A stretch of DNA of 64,000 nucleotides from Nitrososphaeria archaeon. GTDB lineage: Archaea > Thermoproteota > Nitrososphaeria > Nitrososphaerales > JACAEJ01. This document shows, in pieces, positions 1 to 8,548 of the stretch; the first letter of the stretch is position 1, and each line of letters begins with the position of its first letter. The notes under the pieces were generated by a model. That model was not told where the DNA came from, made no database searches, and saw only the letters and a list, made by a program, of their open reading frames with translations. The stretch covers positions 62,001-126,000 of the forward strand of contig JARVKB010000004.1 in assembly GCA_029775925.1 (NCBI GenBank), in the 5' to 3' direction. Made by a program: the position numbers and the translations under genes.

Positions 1-1
1 T

Positions 2-1252
2 GAAGCAGCAGCCATCATGAAGAAGTTAGATAAAGGCCCGGTTTTATTCTTTGAAAAGATAAAAGATTCGAACTATCCTTTAGTTAGTGGTTTATGTAGC
101 ACAAAGGAAAGGATTTGTTCAGCAATTAATATAAATTCAAATGAGTTCAACGAAAAGATTTCATCAGCAATAAAAAATCCAATAAATCCAAGAATTATTG
201 AGAAGGCCCCATTTAAAGAATGTTCAGAAAAACCAAAATTAAGCGATTTACCAATAATTAAGCACTATGAGAAAGATGCTGGAAGATATATAACGGCAGG
301 CATAGTCTTTGCAAAAAATATAGAGACAAAGACCCAGAATGCATCAATACATCGCTTACTTCTTCTTGACGATGAACACTTAGTCATAAGAGTGGTAGAG
401 GGGAGACATCTATGGAAATGCTTACAATTATCGAAGCAAGAAAAAAAACCTCTAGAAGTAGCAATAGCAATAGGAGTCCATCCAGCAATATCATTAGCAG
501 CCGCGTGTCAAGCGCCTTATGGTGTTGACGAGATGGGGATTGCAAATTATCTTTTAAATAATAATTTGACGATGTCAAAGTGCAATAAAGTAAACTTATT
601 CGTCCCATCTTGTTCTGAGATAGTTTTAGAGGGTGAATTTATGATGGAGAGGGAAGAGTTAGAATTTATGACAGATATGCTCGGCACGTATGATCATCCT
701 AGAAAACAACCTGTTATTAGAATAAAAAATATTTCTCATAGAAAAAGTCCAATTTATCAAGGATTATTACCGGCTGGCCGTGAACATCGTTTGCTCATGT
801 CTCTTCCAGTAGAAGTTAAGCTTTTTCAAGGAGTGAAGAACACAGTGCCATCGACCAAGGTCGTTCATCTTACTGATGGTGGTTGTAATTGGTTACATGC
901 AGTAATTCAAATAAAAAAATCTTATGAAGGAGAACCAAAAAATGCTATATTGTCGGCCTTTGCCAATCATCCATCATTAAAATTAGCCATAGTTGTTGAT
1001 GATGATATAAATCCATTTGACATAAAAAGTGTGGAGTTTGCTATTGCCACACGATTTCAAGGTGATAAAAGTTTAATTATAATACCTAATACAAAAGGTT
1101 CAAGTTTAGACCCATCGAGCGATCAAGATAACCTTCTTACCACAAAGGTTGGAATAGATGCAACGATAAGTCTTTTCAAGAAAAAAGAAAGGTTTGAGAT
1201 AGCAAAGATACCTGGTGAAGATTTGATGAACATTCAAGAATACATAACTTAA
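2..1252 (+). CDS. UbiD-family decarboxylase, 5' end outside window
   Basis: This is a member of the UbiD (prenylated-FMN) decarboxylase family. The ORF track starts it at the ATG at 17, but the frame stays open to the window edge. The upstream residues (EAAAIMKKLDKGPVLFFE) match the usual UbiD pattern of a helix followed by a GPxLLFE strand, so the true N-terminus is probably outside the window. The body has the family's R-x-VEGRHLW region, a PxxEIVLEGE stretch and a C-terminal TRFQ(G)D segment. At a little over 417 residues it is short, like archaeal members. One known archaeal role is trans-anhydromevalonate-phosphate decarboxylase of the modified mevalonate pathway; aromatic-acid decarboxylation is the alternative. 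Nothing nearby decides between them. Confidence 0.85.
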   Translation, partial: EAAAIMKKLDKGPVLFFEKIKDSNYPLVSGLCSTKERICSAININSNEFNEKISSAIKNPINPRIIEKAPFKECSEKPKLSDLPIIKHYEKDAGRYITAGIVFAKNIETKTQNASIHRLLLLDDEHLVIRVVEGRHLWKCLQLSKQEKKPLEVAIAIGVHPAISLAAACQAPYGVDEMGIANYLLNNNLTMSKCNKVNLFVPSCSEIVLEGEFMMEREELEFMTDMLGTYDHPRKQPVIRIKNISHRKSPIYQGLLPAGREHRLLMSLPVEVKLFQGVKNTVPSTKVVHLTDGGCNWLHAVIQIKKSYEGEPKNAILSAFANHPSLKLAIVVDDDINPFDIKSVEFAIATRFQGDKSLIIIPNTKGSSLDPSSDQDNLLTTKVGIDATISLFKKKERFEIAKIPGEDLMNIQEYIT

Positions 1253-1463
1253 GCTTTATAAAGGCCTTTTACTTCTTCTAATAAACTTCTTATAATTTAG
1301 GCATCTAGGCCTTAAAGTATGTAAGGATGCTATGACAATTAACATCAACCATCATAAATAAACTCTTAAATAATATTTTTAAGAAAACGTCTAAACTTAT
1401 TAGGGCGATTATATTAGAATCATTTTTAGCTTTTATTATTAAAAATTTTTGAAAATGAGCTTT

Positions 1464-1721
1464 TCATTCTTTATTACTTAGAGAGTTAATCGTATTTATT
1501 ATTAAGTTTATTAGCCTCAAATAAGAGTTCATCCCGGCCCTTAATCGGGATATATCTTCTCCTTTTATACTTATGATTAGTTTATCTTTATCATAAGAAG
1601 ATTTAATCAGTAAGTTTGATTTTGGAGCCTTGTCTATGTCAGGTTTTAGAGCATAATAAGCAATTTTAGCCAAATCATTACCTAAGTTAACTTCTATCTT
1701 GGCATCTATTTCATTAATCAT
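1464..1721 (-). CDS. pcc1: KEOPS complex subunit Pcc1-like
   Basis: An 85-residue protein resembling archaeal Pcc1, the dimerising subunit of the KEOPS complex that makes N6-threonylcarbamoyladenosine (t6A) on tRNAs reading ANN codons. It shows the small alpha/beta pattern of the family: an N-terminal amphipathic strand, a central basic strand pair (LIISIKGEDI), and a C-terminal helix RLRAGMNSYLRLINLI, which is the most conserved Pcc1 segment. It lies 11 bases downstream of L37Ae at the end of the exosome operon, the usual archaeal position for pcc1. RpoP, which often sits between L37Ae and Pcc1, is absent here. Confidence 0.8.
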   Translation of the reverse strand: MINEIDAKIEVNLGNDLAKIAYYALKPDIDKAPKSNLLIKSSYDKDKLIISIKGEDISRLRAGMNSYLRLINLIINTINSLSNKE

Positions 1722-1732
1722 ATTCTTTTCTC

Positions 1733-1963
1733 TTAAGATGGAGAGATTGTTGGAGGAACGATGTCATAAGCTCTTCCTGCAATAGCTAAGCCACACGATT
1801 TACACGCCCATATGCCCTTACCTTTTCTCCTTAAATTCCATGAACCGCATTTAGGACAATTCCTCTTCATCTTTAAAATCCTAAATATTCCGCTATACTT
1901 CTTTCTTAAAGTTGAACCATACTTGGCACCAAGTCCTTTTAATCCTTTATCAGCCTTTGGCAT
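1733..1963 (-). CDS. rpl37ae: Large ribosomal subunit protein L37Ae
   Basis: A 76-residue zinc-ribbon protein of the large ribosomal subunit. The ligand set is CPKC ... CKSC with 14 residues between pairs, preceded by the basic stretch GAKYGSTLRKKYSGI typical of L37Ae. The length is normal for an archaeal copy. It overlaps the end of rrp42 by 14 bases. An AAAGGAGGTCATGA ribosome site lies just before its ATG, which supports the listed start. It is co-transcribed with exosome genes, as in many archaea. Confidence 0.95.
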   Translation of the reverse strand: MPKADKGLKGLGAKYGSTLRKKYSGIFRILKMKRNCPKCGSWNLRRKGKGIWACKSCGLAIAGRAYDIVPPTISPS

Positions 1964-2786
1964 TTTTCATGACCTCCTTTTTTATAATTTCTCTTATTTC
2001 TTTTGCTTTTGTTCTGGCGATTTCAGTTGCTAATTTAACTTGATCGAAGCTAAGTGTTCCAGGTTGACCTTTTTGACCAGCACATAAATTTCCATCTTCA
2101 TCTACTACAAAGGTTACTCTTGCATCCATGACAGCTTCCTCTTCAGATGTTGGATCTACGATGAGCGTTTCACCTATTCTTGCCATAGTAATCGATATCG
2201 GAATGCCGTTTATTGGTAATGGGGTAATCTCTTCGGATTGTCTTATCTGTCCGTTTTCATCAACATAAAATTTTGGCATTTTACTTGTAATGATAGAAGC
2301 AATCGTCGCGTATGAAGAAGCATCGAACAAGTTTCCATCGATATTCAAAACATTAACATCAATGAACACAACACATACTTTTCTGCCAGGAATCAATACG
2401 AGCTTAGATAGATCAATCATATAAGATTCCCTAACTCCTCTATCAACCACTCTAGCTAACTCTATGGCATCCTCATCAGGAGGACCAGGCTCTGCATATG
2501 CTGAAGCTAAAGGCAAGACTTCTGTGTTTACTACTAAAAGCCCTTTATCAGGTGTGTCAGGGAATGGTTCTCCCAGTTCTATCTTCACGCCAGCTATAAC
2601 TTGAGTGTTCCCGACCTGAACTCTAGCTGAGCCATTAGCTTTCTCTATTATGCCAGTTTCTATAGTTATAGGACGAAAGTCCATTAAACCTCTATTATCC
2701 AATCTTTTTTCTTTAGACAAAAGCTCTATCATCTGAGTTTTTCTTAACTGCTCAACAACTATCGACTTTTTCACTGCTGACATCAT
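1950..2786 (-). CDS. rrp42: Exosome complex RNase PH-like subunit Rrp42
   Basis: A 278-residue RNase PH-fold protein forming, with Rrp41, the hexameric ring of the archaeal exosome (3'-to-5' RNA decay and tailing). It shows the Rrp42 signature region [18 protein letters not shown] and the internal [24 protein letters not shown]. Rrp42 is catalytically inactive itself but contributes RNA-binding arginines to the Rrp41 site. The stop of rrp41 overlaps its start by four bases and the downstream L37Ae overlaps its end, so the genes are translationally coupled. Confidence 0.97.
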   Translation of the reverse strand: MMSAVKKSIVVEQLRKTQMIELLSKEKRLDNRGLMDFRPITIETGIIEKANGSARVQVGNTQVIAGVKIELGEPFPDTPDKGLLVVNTEVLPLASAYAEPGPPDEDAIELARVVDRGVRESYMIDLSKLVLIPGRKVCVVFIDVNVLNIDGNLFDASSYATIASIITSKMPKFYVDENGQIRQSEEITPLPINGIPISITMARIGETLIVDPTSEEEAVMDARVTFVVDEDGNLCAGQKGQPGTLSFDQVKLATEIARTKAKEIREIIKKEVMKNAKG

Positions 2787-3508
2787 TCTTCACCAACTTC
2801 AGCTTTACCGAAATACTTGTCTATTAAAGCCTTTCTTTGAGCTTCGTAGATAACACGACAGGCTTTTACAGCCATTTCAAAAGCCCTCTCAAACTCTTCA
2901 GATGTTAATTTACCATCCAACTGAAGCAGGGTTACTTGGTTTAGATTCGGCATTATGGCAAGAGGCATATCGGCTTCTCCTTCTTTATCTTCTACATCGT
3001 TTAAATCTAGAACTACTTGGCCAGATACCTTACCAGCAGCACAAGCTGCAACCATATCGCGCATGGATATTCCGGCATCAGCTAAAGCAACAGCAGAGGC
3101 TGTAATCCCGGCACATCTCGAGCCTCCGTCTGCCTGTAGCACTTCTAAATAAACATCTATGGCAGTTCTTGGATATTCTTCAAGAATTAGGGCTGGTTCA
3201 AGAGCTTCTCTTATCACTTTTGATATTTCTATTTCACGTCTTGATGGTTGTGGAGGTTTACGAACATCTACAGAGAAAGGAGCCATGTGGTATCTACACC
3301 TTAGGATTGACCTATCAGGAAGGGCTTGATGCTTTGGATGAACTTCTTTTGGACCGTAAACTGCAACAACTATCTTATTTTTACCCATTTCTATATATGA
3401 AGAACCGTCAGCATTCTTTAGTACTCCAACTTCTATCCTTAAAGGCCTTAACTCATCTACTTTTCTCCCATCTATCCTTAAACCTTTTTCATTAATCAGT
3501 TCCTTCAA
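2783..3508 (-). CDS. rrp41: Exosome complex exoribonuclease Rrp41
   Basis: A 241-residue RNase PH-fold catalytic subunit of the archaeal exosome. Seen: [21 protein letters not shown] at the N-terminus, the phosphate-binding area around CRYHMAPFS, and the acidic active-site region [20 protein letters not shown] that holds the catalytic aspartates. It phosphorolytically degrades RNA from the 3' end. It overlaps rrp4 upstream and rrp42 downstream by four bases each. Confidence 0.97.
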   Translation of the reverse strand: MKELINEKGLRIDGRKVDELRPLRIEVGVLKNADGSSYIEMGKNKIVVAVYGPKEVHPKHQALPDRSILRCRYHMAPFSVDVRKPPQPSRREIEISKVIREALEPALILEEYPRTAIDVYLEVLQADGGSRCAGITASAVALADAGISMRDMVAACAAGKVSGQVVLDLNDVEDKEGEADMPLAIMPNLNQVTLLQLDGKLTSEEFERAFEMAVKACRVIYEAQRKALIDKYFGKAEVGEE

Positions 3509-4200
3509 CTTTCTATCACCTTATATTTAGACAGGAAGTTTTGAATATTTTTAGTTAAGCCTGCCGTATGGGCTTCTGATTCGACCATTCTAATAGCTTG
3601 AGTCGCCAGTAAAACACCATCGGGCGGGCCCATTATTAAAATTACACCATTTTGACCTATTATAAGTTTACAGTTAGTGGCAGACTCTATAGTCTTGATC
3701 ATGGATCCTTTTTTACCTATCAGCCTAGGAACTTTAGCAGGGCTTATTTTCACTACTTCTCCCTTCGGAATGCGCCCTAAACCTGGTCCAGACACACTTA
3801 AAATAGGGTTCCTAGTTCTATCATAAGCACTAACCTTCGCATATATCAAGTCACCTATAGCAAATTTTTTCAAAAGAGATTCACGATCAGGTGAAAAATC
3901 TTTGCCGAACACATTTTGTGCAGATAGATATGCAAAAAAACACGAGTTTATGTCCACTTCCCATGAAAAAGCTGAATAATCGACTATCTTACCTATCACT
4001 AAATCGTCAACCCTAGGAATATAAGGCCCGGATAAAGGTATGACACGAATTCCCTCATGACTGATTTCAGCAAGACCTACTTTCGTTGCATAAAACTTAT
4101 CTTTTATTCTAATTACATTACTTATAGGCTTATAGCTTCCTTCAGCTATCAATTCGCCAGGAGTTACGTATTTCCTTTCGATCTCGGGCATTTCTTTCAC
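3505..4200 (-). CDS. rrp4: Exosome RNA-binding cap subunit Rrp4
   Basis: A 231-residue cap protein of the exosome. Domains in order: N-terminal region (about 1-60), an S1 domain (about 60-140, [21 protein letters not shown]), and a KH domain (about 145-220, [16 protein letters not shown] with the GKKG loop). It recruits RNA to the Rrp41-Rrp42 ring. Its start overlaps the SBDS stop by four bases. The second possible cap subunit, Csl4, is not in the window. Confidence 0.97.
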   Translation of the reverse strand: MKEMPEIERKYVTPGELIAEGSYKPISNVIRIKDKFYATKVGLAEISHEGIRVIPLSGPYIPRVDDLVIGKIVDYSAFSWEVDINSCFFAYLSAQNVFGKDFSPDRESLLKKFAIGDLIYAKVSAYDRTRNPILSVSGPGLGRIPKGEVVKISPAKVPRLIGKKGSMIKTIESATNCKLIIGQNGVILIMGPPDGVLLATQAIRMVESEAHTAGLTKNIQNFLSKYKVIES

Positions 4201-4886
4201 TTTATTACATTTACTTGTGATGTTCCTTTTGTGATAGAGCCTAATCTATCTATCAAAGAAGATTGAACTCCTGCAGGAATTTCTACAATCGCACTTAAAG
4301 AACCATCTGCTAACCATTCTTCTTTTTGGATATCTCCGTAACTTCTCAACACTCCTAAGGCTTTGGAAGCGAACTGAGCATGAATTTTTACGCTTAACTT
4401 TATTTTCTCATATCTCAAGGGAAGAATCGTCCTTAACTGTTCTACAACGATTTTTGCTTGCTCTTCAGCACTTTTAAAAGGATCTATGGATACATGCACC
4501 TGAGAGATGGCTTGCTCAATTCTGATTTGAGGGTGTGGCAAACCTGTCTTAGGGTCAACAAAGTTTTTACTAATGATAGATATTATTTGCTTCTTTTTAT
4601 CTTCTATTAAGGATCGTCTTTGTTCAGTCGTGAGTTGAAGTTCACCTTTCTTCAGAATTATTTCAGCTATCTCTGTAGTAGAGGTTGTGTTGAAAATTTT
4701 TTTCAATTTCTCAACTGGAACACGCAACCCCTTCGATGCATCAGAAAAAACCTCATCAATGGCGATAATCTTTGAAGAATCTACTTGTCGGCCTAGTTTA
4801 TAATTTAAAGCTTTGTCAGGATCAACTAATATTTCGAAACGCTCTCCATCTACTACTAACCTAACTACTGTATATTTACCACTCAA
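4197..4886 (-). CDS. sbds: SBDS/Sdo1 ribosome maturation protein
   Basis: A 229-residue three-domain SBDS family protein. The N-terminal FYSH domain includes RFEILVDPDKALNYK, the middle helical domain includes TTEQRRSLIEDKKKQIISIISKNFVDPKTGLPHPQIRIEQA, and the C-terminal ferredoxin-like domain ends with GSLSAIVEIPAG. In eukaryotes SBDS works with an EF-2-like GTPase to release eIF6 from new large subunits. Both aIF6 and EF-2 are also encoded in this window, though not next to it. It is the standard neighbour of rrp4 and psmA in archaea. Confidence 0.96.
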   Translation of the reverse strand: MSGKYTVVRLVVDGERFEILVDPDKALNYKLGRQVDSSKIIAIDEVFSDASKGLRVPVEKLKKIFNTTSTTEIAEIILKKGELQLTTEQRRSLIEDKKKQIISIISKNFVDPKTGLPHPQIRIEQAISQVHVSIDPFKSAEEQAKIVVEQLRTILPLRYEKIKLSVKIHAQFASKALGVLRSYGDIQKEEWLADGSLSAIVEIPAGVQSSLIDRLGSITKGTSQVNVIK

Positions 4887-4904
4887 ATTGGAAAAGCACC
4901 GATT

Positions 4905-5648
4905 TTATATCTTGCTAGATGTGGCAGAGATTCTTTCCCTTGCCTTGTCTGCAAATTTGGCTATTTCTTCTTCTGAAAGACGTCTCATCTTCTTAGTTTT
5001 TGTATCTATTAAAGCCATCTTTATATGCTTCGTACCTACTTTATCCTCACTTACTAGATATATGCATTCTATAGCTAATATACAAGCTTCATCCAAACTC
5101 ATGTTAGGATCGTATCTTTTCTCCAAGTATTCTGTAACCTGATCGCTACCAGCCCCTATAGCAACACCATCGTATCCCAAATAAGTTCCACTAGGATCTG
5201 TAGAGAAAAGCATAGGTCCGTTTCTATCGACACCAGCTATGATCAATGAAACACCGAAAGGTCTCACGCCTGCATATTGGGTGTATTGCTGATTTAAATC
5301 ACCTATTCGTTTAGCAATCGCTTCGACTTCAACAGGTTCATCATATATTAATCTGTTTGTTTGAGCAAAAACTCTTGAAACATCTACTTGAACGCGAGCA
5401 TCTGGAACGTAACCAGCAGCAGCGATACCTACATGGTCATCGACTTGGAATATCTTTTGACTCATGGTTGGATTCTGTAGCTTTCTTGCTCTTTCTTCAA
5501 CAGCTAGTATTACACCATCTTTTACCTTTAATCCTAGAGCTAATGTTCCCCTTCTGACAGTCTCTATAGCGTATTCTACCTGATAAAGCCTACCATCTGG
5601 TGAAAATATCGTAATTGCTCTATCATACCCAGCGCTCGGAGCAAACAT
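4905..5648 (-). CDS. psmA: Proteasome alpha subunit PsmA
   Basis: Alpha subunit forming the outer rings of the archaeal 20S proteasome. The diagnostic N-terminal motif YDRAITIFSPDGRLYQVEYA is complete, followed by RRGTLALGLKVKDGVILA. The ORF track uses a TTG at 5666. I prefer the ATG at 5648 (MFAPSAGYDRA) because it gives the usual short gate peptide, and because a TATA-like TTTTAAAA at about 5684-5692 would place the transcript start only a few bases from 5666. It heads the operon psmA-sbds-rrp4-rrp41-rrp42-L37Ae-pcc1. Confidence 0.95.
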   Translation of the reverse strand: MFAPSAGYDRAITIFSPDGRLYQVEYAIETVRRGTLALGLKVKDGVILAVEERARKLQNPTMSQKIFQVDDHVGIAAAGYVPDARVQVDVSRVFAQTNRLIYDEPVEVEAIAKRIGDLNQQYTQYAGVRPFGVSLIIAGVDRNGPMLFSTDPSGTYLGYDGVAIGAGSDQVTEYLEKRYDPNMSLDEACILAIECIYLVSEDKVGTKHIKMALIDTKTKKMRRLSEEEIAKFADKARERISATSSKI

Positions 5649-5751
5649 GACTATCCACTTCTGCAATAAGTATTAATGATTAGGGTTTTAAAACTCTTTC
5701 TAACATATTATTTTTGATTTGAATTTTAATCATATTGAGTTATATCTAAAA

Positions 5752-5762
5752 CTTTATAAATA
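5752..5762 (+). promoter_or_regulatory. TATA-box-like element before the PRC-barrel gene
   Basis: CTTTATAAATA lies 30 to 40 bases before the ATG at 5792. Transcription starting about 25 bases downstream of the box centre would fall close to 5782-5785. That leaves a very short leader before the ATG at 5792 and makes the GTG start at 5765 used in the ORF track unlikely. This is an inference from spacing only. Confidence 0.5.
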
Positions 5763-5791
5763 ATGTGATAGTACTCGCAAATGACCAAAAA

Positions 5792-6136
5792 ATGGAAAGA
5801 AAGACTATAACAAAAGAGAAAATTATCGGTATGCAAGTTATTAATAGTGAAGCTAATTTAATCGGTTTAGTTAAAGATGTCTCTTTTGCTGTTGGAGAGA
5901 CAAAGATGTATATGGTTGTCGAGCTGAAGGATGGTAAAATTCAAGAGTTTCCTTGGGAAGATATCCAAGCAGTAGGTGATTTCGTTCTTTTAAAACCTAA
6001 ACCTAAGATTGAAGTTATAACTCCGACCCCATCAACTCAGACTGCCCAACCTATTTGTCCCACTTGTGGAAAACCGTTAACTTACATACAACAGTATAAA
6101 CGATGGTATTGCTATAATGAACAGAAATACGTATGA
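5792..6136 (+). CDS. PRC-barrel protein with C-terminal zinc-binding tail
   Basis: About 114 residues from the preferred ATG. Residues about 10-75 form a PRC-barrel-like domain (IIGMQVINSEANLIGLVKDVSFAVG, then VVELKDGKIQEFPWEDIQAVGDFVLL), the fold seen in RimM and photosynthetic reaction-centre H subunits. A proline/threonine linker follows, then a CPTCGKPLTYIQQYKRWYC tail with three cysteines that looks like part of a metal-binding ribbon. Similar stand-alone archaeal proteins are common but their role is unknown. It is divergent from psmA and upstream of L38e. Confidence 0.75.
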   Translation: MERKTITKEKIIGMQVINSEANLIGLVKDVSFAVGETKMYMVVELKDGKIQEFPWEDIQAVGDFVLLKPKPKIEVITPTPSTQTAQPICPTCGKPLTYIQQYKRWYCYNEQKYV

Positions 6137-6200
6137 AGCTTTATCAGATTTAGAACCATGTTTTAATTAATATTAGAAACTGTAAATGTATTGAGGTAAA

Positions 6201-6398
6201 ATGCCCAAACAAATCTTTAATGCCAATGACTTCAAAAAGCTTCTAGAAAAGGCAAAAGAGTGTCGCGTTATGAGGATAGGTGATAAAGCGAAGTTAAAGC
6301 TAAGAACCTCAAAGATGCTTTATGTCTTTATTACATCAAAGGGAGAAGCAAATGAACTTTTGAAGAGCAGTAAGGTTGAAGTAAAAGAAATTAATTAA
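6201..6398 (+). CDS. rpl38e: Large ribosomal subunit protein L38e
   Basis: A 65-residue protein matching eukaryotic/TACK ribosomal L38e. It has the N-terminal FNANDFKKLLEKAKECRVMRIGDKAKLKLRTSKMLYVFI pattern, including the R-x-x-x-LYT/YVF strand, and is the right length. L38e occurs in eukaryotes and TACK-type archaea but generally not in Euryarchaeota, so it is the best single taxonomic clue in this stretch. It follows the PRC-barrel gene by 64 bases on the same strand. Confidence 0.85.
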   Translation: MPKQIFNANDFKKLLEKAKECRVMRIGDKAKLKLRTSKMLYVFITSKGEANELLKSSKVEVKEIN

Positions 6399-6452
6399 AA
6401 AGTATATTTGGCAGAAGCAAAAACCTTCGTAACAAGGTTAGAAGTATTAATG

Positions 6453-7004
6453 CTAAATGTATTTAATCTCCCAAACCTTACTCAAGCAATCTGAGCATAA
6501 CATGGGCAACTTTCTATCAACATCCTTTATACTATTAGCAAAGCTCATTATACAAAAAGGATCATAGCAATGAGCTAAGCCAAAAAGGTGTCCAAGTTCA
6601 TGGGCAGCTTCTTTAAAGACTCTTTCATTTATAAGACTTGAATTTATCTCGATCTTTGGCCAAAAAGATGTCAATCTTGCTGTTGAGAGAAGCGCAACAC
6701 CTTTTTCTATATCTGCCAAACCGAATATAAAGTTTAAGCTTGGAACGAAAATATCCGCAGAAGTTATGCCAATCACTTTATTGTCATTTTTCTTAAATTC
6801 TAATAATCTAGAAAGGACTTTTGTGGCATCATACTGTTGTCTTGATACGTTGTAATCCTCGTCTTGAAGAGAAATTCTATCCAAAGATAGTTCAGGCTCA
6901 CATCCATATAATCTAGCCGCTGCTTCTAACTGGTCTAAAAAATGAAGTATGTCAAAGTCACCTAAAGGTTTAATTAACACCTTAATTCTTGACTTTTTGA
7001 ACAT
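6453..7004 (-). CDS. amzA: Archaemetzincin family metalloprotease
   Basis: A 183-residue protein with the complete archaemetzincin signature: HELGHLFGLAHC supplying three zinc histidines, followed by CYDPFCIMSF and a CSDC pair that binds a second zinc. The Met-turn methionine is the M in CIMSF. Archaemetzincins are single-domain metzincin peptidases found in archaea, some bacteria and vertebrates; the physiological substrate in archaea is unknown. No signal peptide is evident, so it is probably cytoplasmic. It is monocistronic, with its end facing the end of L38e. Confidence 0.94.
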   Translation of the reverse strand: MFKKSRIKVLIKPLGDFDILHFLDQLEAAARLYGCEPELSLDRISLQDEDYNVSRQQYDATKVLSRLLEFKKNDNKVIGITSADIFVPSLNFIFGLADIEKGVALLSTARLTSFWPKIEINSSLINERVFKEAAHELGHLFGLAHCYDPFCIMSFANSIKDVDRKLPMLCSDCLSKVWEIKYI

Positions 7005-7057
7005 CCTTTTTTCACATCTTTTTTATGATGGAAGTTTAGTCATAAAAATTCTTTTAC

Positions 7058-8314
7058 CTAAATAATATAGGTATTTCCAGCCTTAGGAGCAATAGCATCT
7101 AGCCCAAAATAACTCTTTATTTCCTCAGCGAATTTTATGCAACTCTCTTTTTCTCCATGTACAGTGAAAACCTTGGGCGAACCTTTTATTCTTTTGATCA
7201 TATCAAAGAGCTCCTTTCTACCACTATGAGATGAAAAGTCAAATTGACGGACTTCAGCCTTAACCTTTCTCGGCTTACCATTTATTATTGCAACTCTCTT
7301 TTCTAATAAAGTCCTTCCCGGTGTGCCAGGTATTTGATAAGAAACGATGGCTATAGCATTCTTAGGTTTCTTTGATACTTCGCTATTGTAAAAAACGGCA
7401 GCTCCTCCAACTAACATTCCTGCAGGAGAAATTATGACAGATGGTGTTTTGACTAATCTTTTTCTTTGACTCCAACTTGTTATGAATTCGACACTCTCCA
7501 TACTTTTACGGAAAAGAGACGAATCTTTAAGGTATTCTTGATATCTAAAAAGTACATCGTTTACTTTTAATGCCATGCCATCCATAGCTACAGGGTAAGG
7601 AAAGTTATGTTTTTTAAGCACACATGCCATCTCTTGAGCCCTACCTACTGAGAATGCTGGAACTAAAAGGGTACCCCCCCTTTCTATAACCTCTTTTGCA
7701 AAATTAATGAACTCTTTTTCTACATCTTCACCGTTTGGATGATCCGTCATTGCATAAGTGCTCTCAGTTATTATTGCATCAAGTTCGCCAAAGTTCGTAT
7801 TAGCACCTCTAAGAAGCAATGAACCCCTTGAATTTATATCTCCGGTATAGAGAAGCCTTCCTTTACTGCTTTCTAACAAAATCGATGCGCCTCCTGGAAC
7901 ATGACTTGCTTCTAGAAAAGTGGCATCAAATCCCTTTATACTGACTTTCTCATTAAATTTAAGCTTGTGGGTACTTTTTATCATAGACAGTAAATCTATA
8001 TATTCAAAAGGCAAGTAAAAACCCGATATTTTTAAGAAATCTTCTATGAGAATCTTTGTCAATTCTAATGTTACTTCTGTAGTGTATAGATTTGTATTTC
8101 CAGATATGTAAAACAAAGGAATCGCTCCACTATGATCTAAATGGGCGTGTGAAAGAAGAATTCCATCTATGTCTTTTGGCGAGACATGTATAGGAAATGT
8201 AGGTTCTTTTGTGAGCTGAACACCAAAGTCCAATAAGACTTTACTATCCATACTCCTCACTAGGAAAGCGGACCTTCCTACTTCCCTTGCAGCGCCTAAA
8301 ACTGTTATTTCCAT
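7058..8314 (-). CDS. Beta-CASP metallo-beta-lactamase ribonuclease, aCPSF2-like
   Basis: A 418-residue metallo-beta-lactamase/beta-CASP nuclease. Motif 2 is SHAHLDHSGA, motif 3 SHVPGG, motif 4 TGDINSR, and the beta-CASP cassette runs from about residue 185 to 310 with a late HSGRKEL and VTVHGEKE. There are no N-terminal KH domains, so it is the aCPSF2 type rather than aCPSF1, and the length fits aCPSF2. Family members cut RNA endonucleolytically and some have 5'-to-3' exonuclease activity. Minus strand, about 50 bases upstream of amzA. Confidence 0.9.
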   Translation of the reverse strand: MEITVLGAAREVGRSAFLVRSMDSKVLLDFGVQLTKEPTFPIHVSPKDIDGILLSHAHLDHSGAIPLFYISGNTNLYTTEVTLELTKILIEDFLKISGFYLPFEYIDLLSMIKSTHKLKFNEKVSIKGFDATFLEASHVPGGASILLESSKGRLLYTGDINSRGSLLLRGANTNFGELDAIITESTYAMTDHPNGEDVEKEFINFAKEVIERGGTLLVPAFSVGRAQEMACVLKKHNFPYPVAMDGMALKVNDVLFRYQEYLKDSSLFRKSMESVEFITSWSQRKRLVKTPSVIISPAGMLVGGAAVFYNSEVSKKPKNAIAIVSYQIPGTPGRTLLEKRVAIINGKPRKVKAEVRQFDFSSHSGRKELFDMIKRIKGSPKVFTVHGEKESCIKFAEEIKSYFGLDAIAPKAGNTYII

Positions 8315-8548
8315 TTTAGAACAAAGATAATGATTTTATAAATATAAAACGTAATACAAGTATATAAGGTGTATTTTTAAAAATTACCAAATTATATTGT
8401 TTATGCTAATCACTTTAATTTATAGTTACTTTGGGATCGTCAGATCCACTATGTTCTGAAATTTTTGATTGGTTACTTTTTATTTATATAAAGTCTTTAG
8501 TATTAGATGAGGAATAAAGAATAGAATTTGTATTAAATATGCCTACAT

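Noticed and set aside
384-608. 74-residue minus-strand ORF with a leucine run
   Set aside because: It lies fully inside the UbiD-like gene on the opposite strand; the leucine run is a by-product of GAA/AAG-rich coding sequence.
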